Source: Alphaproteobacteria bacterium (GTDB lineage: Bacteria; Pseudomonadota; Alphaproteobacteria; Reyranellales; Reyranellaceae). From it: 64,000 nucleotides of DNA. The notes under the pieces were generated by a model. That model saw nothing but the letters and a program-made list of their open reading frames with translations, was not told the origin of the DNA and ran no database searches. The translations under genes and the position numbers were made by a program. This document shows positions 61,613 through 64,000 of this stretch, one piece after another. The DNA lies in the NCBI GenBank assembly GCA_019635875.1, contig JAHBYP010000003.1:620001-684000 (forward strand). Reading direction: 5' to 3'. The first letter of the stretch is position 1. Every line of letters begins with the position of its first letter.

Positions 61613-63462
61613 CAGAAGGCCTGCCCCAGACTGATGTAGAGACCGAAGCGGTCGTCGCCGGCGCGTCGGTTGATCGGGAAGCCGACATCGACGCGGATCG
61701 GCCCGAAATCGGTGTAGTAGCGGCCGCCGATGCCGGCGCCGATGCGCGGCGTGATCGAGAAGTCGGGGAGCTTGCCGGGATAGGCGCTGCCGACATCGAT
61801 GAAGGCGACCACGCCGAACGATTCACCGATGCGCTGGCGCAGCTCGAGACTGCCTTCGATGATGCTGGCCCCGCCGATCGGCGTGAAGACGGCATTGCGC
61901 GGGCCGGCGGTCTGGTAGGCGAAGCCGCGCACCGAGCCGCCTCCGCCGGCGTAGAACAGCTTGTCCGGCGGCACCGCATCGGTGCGCACGCCGGGGATCG
62001 AGCCGATCGAGGCGCGGGCGGCCAGCACCGTGCGACCGCCGCCCAGCACATCGAGGTAGCCGCTGCCGGTCAGGCGCATGATGGTGAAGGGTTTGCCGAG
62101 CTCGCCGACATCGAGATAGGGCGTGACCTTGGCGTTGACCTTCCAGCCCTTGGTCGGCTCCAGCTCGCTGTCCGTCCGATCCCAGGTGACGCCCAGCGGG
62201 ATGCCGAGCAGCTGGTAGTTCCGCGTCACGCCGAAGCGTTCAATGACCGAGTATTCGAGATTGAATCCGGCGGTGACGCGCCATTCCTGGGAAATGCGGC
62301 GATCGAGACCGCCCTGGATCTCGGTGGCGCGCCGCCGGTAGGCGTCGAGGATCTCGCGCAGCACCTCGACCTTGGCGGTCGCATCCTGGCCGGCGACCCA
62401 CCAGTCGGGCTTCAGGAAGGCGGCCGACACGGCGAAGCCGGTGTTGCGGAAGCTGCGGCTGTTCAGCCCGCCACGGCCGATATTGTTGATCTCGGCCGAC
62501 AGCCGCACGCTCTCGGCCTGGCCGAACAGGTTGCGGTGCATCCAGAAGCCGTTCACGGCGAAGCCACGCTGCGTCTCGTACCCGACGCCGAAGCCGATGG
62601 TGCGCGGCGGCCGATCCTGCAGGTCCACGGCCAAGGGCAGCTCGCCATCGGGATTGAGCTCGGGTGCCGCCTTCACCCGCACGGCACTGAACACCCCCAG
62701 CGCGCCCAGCCGGTCGCGCAGCTTCTTGACCTTGTCCGGATCGTAGGGCTCGCCCTGCTTGAACGGCACGCGCCGCTGCAGGAACACCATGTCGATGCTT
62801 TCCGAGCCGGCGAAACTCACCGGCCCCATCTTCGCCTTCGGGCCAGCGTCGAAGACATAGGTGACATCGACCTTCTGCGTGGCATGGTCGACCACCACCT
62901 CGCGCTCGCCGGCGACGGCCAGGGCGTGGCCACGCTTGCGCAGCTGCACCAGGATATCCTCCTCGGTGCCGAGGATCTGCGCCGCATCGGCCGCATCGCC
63001 GGGCGCCAGCCGCAGCGATTTGCGCTCGATATCCTGCGCGCCCTGGATGTCGATCTTGGCCATACGGAACACCGGTCCAGTCTCGACGCGAAACGCCACC
63101 GACAGCTTCTGATCCGGAGGTAACGCCTCAAGCGTGTCGAGCGTTGCCGGGTCCTCGACCGAACGGCCGGCGATCGTCGCGGTGATGGACGCGCCGTAGT
63201 AGCCCTTCGAGCGCAGCGCCAGGGTCACGCGCCGCAGATGCGTGCGGGCTCGCTGCAGCGCGCCGGCGCCGTCGACGGCTCCCTGCCCCTTCTCGGCCTC
63301 CTCGATCAGCTCCCTGAGCTCCTTGCCCATCGACTCGTCGCCCGTCACGTTGACGGCGACATCGAGCGTGTGAGCCAGGGTCGGCCGGCCAAGCCCGAGG
63401 GCGAACAGAAGGAACAATCCGGCGAGACGGGGGACATGAGAGCACGGCCAGACTCGTCTCAT
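61612..63462 (-). CDS. tamA: Translocation and assembly module outer-membrane protein TamA
   Basis: 616 residues with a signal peptide (LFLLFALGLGRPTLA), N-terminal POTRA domains (ALRSKGYYGASITATI, FRMAKIDIQGAQDIERKSLRL, LGALGVFSAVRVKAAPE) and a BamA-type 16-strand barrel ending GLYISLGQAF with terminal Phe. It is the outer-membrane partner of TamB. GGGAGCGACC precedes the ATG. The tamA-tamB order and overlap are the standard arrangement. Confidence 0.95.
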   Translation of the reverse strand: MRRVWPCSHVPRLAGLFLLFALGLGRPTLAHTLDVAVNVTGDESMGKELRELIEEAEKGQGAVDGAGALQRARTHLRRVTLALRSKGYYGASITATIAGRSVEDPATLDTLEALPPDQKLSVAFRVETGPVFRMAKIDIQGAQDIERKSLRLAPGDAADAAQILGTEEDILVQLRKRGHALAVAGEREVVVDHATQKVDVTYVFDAGPKAKMGPVSFAGSESIDMVFLQRRVPFKQGEPYDPDKVKKLRDRLGALGVFSAVRVKAAPELNPDGELPLAVDLQDRPPRTIGFGVGYETQRGFAVNGFWMHRNLFGQAESVRLSAEINNIGRGGLNSRSFRNTGFAVSAAFLKPDWWVAGQDATAKVEVLREILDAYRRRATEIQGGLDRRISQEWRVTAGFNLEYSVIERFGVTRNYQLLGIPLGVTWDRTDSELEPTKGWKVNAKVTPYLDVGELGKPFTIMRLTGSGYLDVLGGGRTVLAARASIGSIPGVRTDAVPPDKLFYAGGGGSVRGFAYQTAGPRNAVFTPIGGASIIEGSLELRQRIGESFGVVAFIDVGSAYPGKLPDFSITPRIGAGIGGRYYTDFGPIRVDVGFPINRRAGDDRFGLYISLGQAF

Positions 63463-63594
63463 GGTCGCTCCCTGTTCAGGTGCGGGATGCGGCCAAGGCG
63501 GACACCCCTCTGCGCCCGCAGCCTAGCGCCGCGGACCCCTCCCTCGTACAGAAATGTGCCGCCCCGGGCGAGGCCAATGCGGCGATCGCGCTCT

Positions 63595-63993
63595 TCAGCC
63601 GGATGACTGGCGCGAACGCCGCGCGATCACGTGGGCAATGACGGCCGCGGTCGGTCCGATCAGCGTGACCGGCAGGGCGAGTATCGCCAGCGCCAGGCCC
63701 ATGCACTTCCAGCCCCGTGCGTAGCCCAGCAGGCATTCATACTCGGACAGGATGTATCCCAGGACCACAATCAGCACCGGATTGAACAGCCAGGCCGCCA
63801 GCCACAGCTTCCAGCCCGGCGCCGCGAGACCCGGCCACCGCCGACAGATCGATCCGCCGATGGCCGCGCCGACGCCACCGACCAGCGTCCCGAGAACGAC
63901 GACGCCGATGTCCCGGTGTCCCATGAACAGCAGCAATGGCACGAAGCACGCCAACGCCGTCGTGGCGACATAGGTGGTGTCGAATGCGCGCAT
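63595..63993 (-). CDS. Small integral membrane protein of unknown family
   Basis: 132 residues with four hydrophobic segments (TALACFVPLLLFM, GVVVLGTLVGGVGAAIGGSI, LWLAAWLFNPVLIVVLGYIL, GLALAILALPVTLIGPTAAVIAHV) and cysteines in ICRRW, YECLLGYARGWKCMG. ATG at 63993. I recognise no named family. The 132-bp gap to tamA holds no other gene. Confidence 0.65.
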   Translation of the reverse strand: MRAFDTTYVATTALACFVPLLLFMGHRDIGVVVLGTLVGGVGAAIGGSICRRWPGLAAPGWKLWLAAWLFNPVLIVVLGYILSEYECLLGYARGWKCMGLALAILALPVTLIGPTAAVIAHVIARRSRQSSG

Positions 63994-64000
63994 GCTCAGA

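Overview
The window is 64 kb of high-GC, densely coded chromosome that looks alphaproteobacterial. Supporting signs are a DUF1127 protein, an Atu4866-family protein beside a LysR regulator, a PmtA-like methyltransferase, DUF1826 beside a COG0523 GTPase under AATGTTAT/ATAACATT (Zur-type) palindromes, and many short palindromic intergenic repeats. A Reyranella- or Rhodospirillales-like host would fit, but the sequence alone does not fix the genus. There are no rRNA or tRNA genes and no prophage or CRISPR array. Two insertion sequences are present.

Layout. 1-5.5 kb: a minus-strand run of 3-hydroxyisobutyrate-dehydrogenase-like enzyme, MFS exporter, carboxylesterase and an LLM monooxygenase cut by the window edge. 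5.6-8.7 kb: two tandem GT87-type membrane glycosyltransferases translationally coupled to a TauE/SafE protein. 8.7-10.7 kb: a structured intergenic RNA candidate with a strong terminator, a DUF3616 protein and a tyrosine phosphatase. 10.8-14.9 kb: three SDR dehydrogenases, DUF1127, a 326-bp tandem duplication and two paralogous small secreted proteins. 15-17.7 kb: CysQ, Sua5 and a SEC-C protein. 17.7-18.8 kb: IS30 element. 18.8-23.5 kb: HCCA-isomerase-like protein and two FAD-linked (GlcD-like) oxidases flanking a secreted hydrolase.

23.5-30.2 kb is a putative zinc-starvation (Zur) region: COG0523 GTPase, DUF1826 protein and a small protein behind one Zur-type box, then a TonB-dependent receptor and an AztD-like periplasmic protein diverging from a second box. 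30.4-35.3 kb: an orphan terminase small subunit, then an IclR-linked cluster of amidohydrolase, thiolase-like protein and DUF35 protein. 35.4-41.3 kb: methyltransferase plus RmlB, Wzx, FdtB, FdtA and RmlA, which together suit a dTDP-3-amino-3,6-dideoxyhexose and its export. 41.4-49.2 kb: Atu4866/LysR, two EamA exporters, a hydrolase/SCP2/alcohol dehydrogenase operon, and FolB with a pteridine-reductase-like SDR and a PmtA-like methyltransferase. 49.2-55.8 kb: LhgO-like oxidase, DctP-type binding protein, DUF2848, DUF1445 (D-glutamate cyclase family), SDR, TauD dioxygenase and nitronate monooxygenase. 55.9-57.2 kb: IS110-family element. 57.3-63.5 kb: TamB and TamA. The window closes with a small membrane protein.

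At least five families of dispersed palindromic repeats (called A-E here) fill the gaps. Both insertion sequences sit inside copies of these repeats. The most promising leads are the Zur region, the IS110 element with structured non-coding ends, the Ltp2-like thiolase/DUF35 pair, and the intergenic RNA candidate near 8.8 kb.
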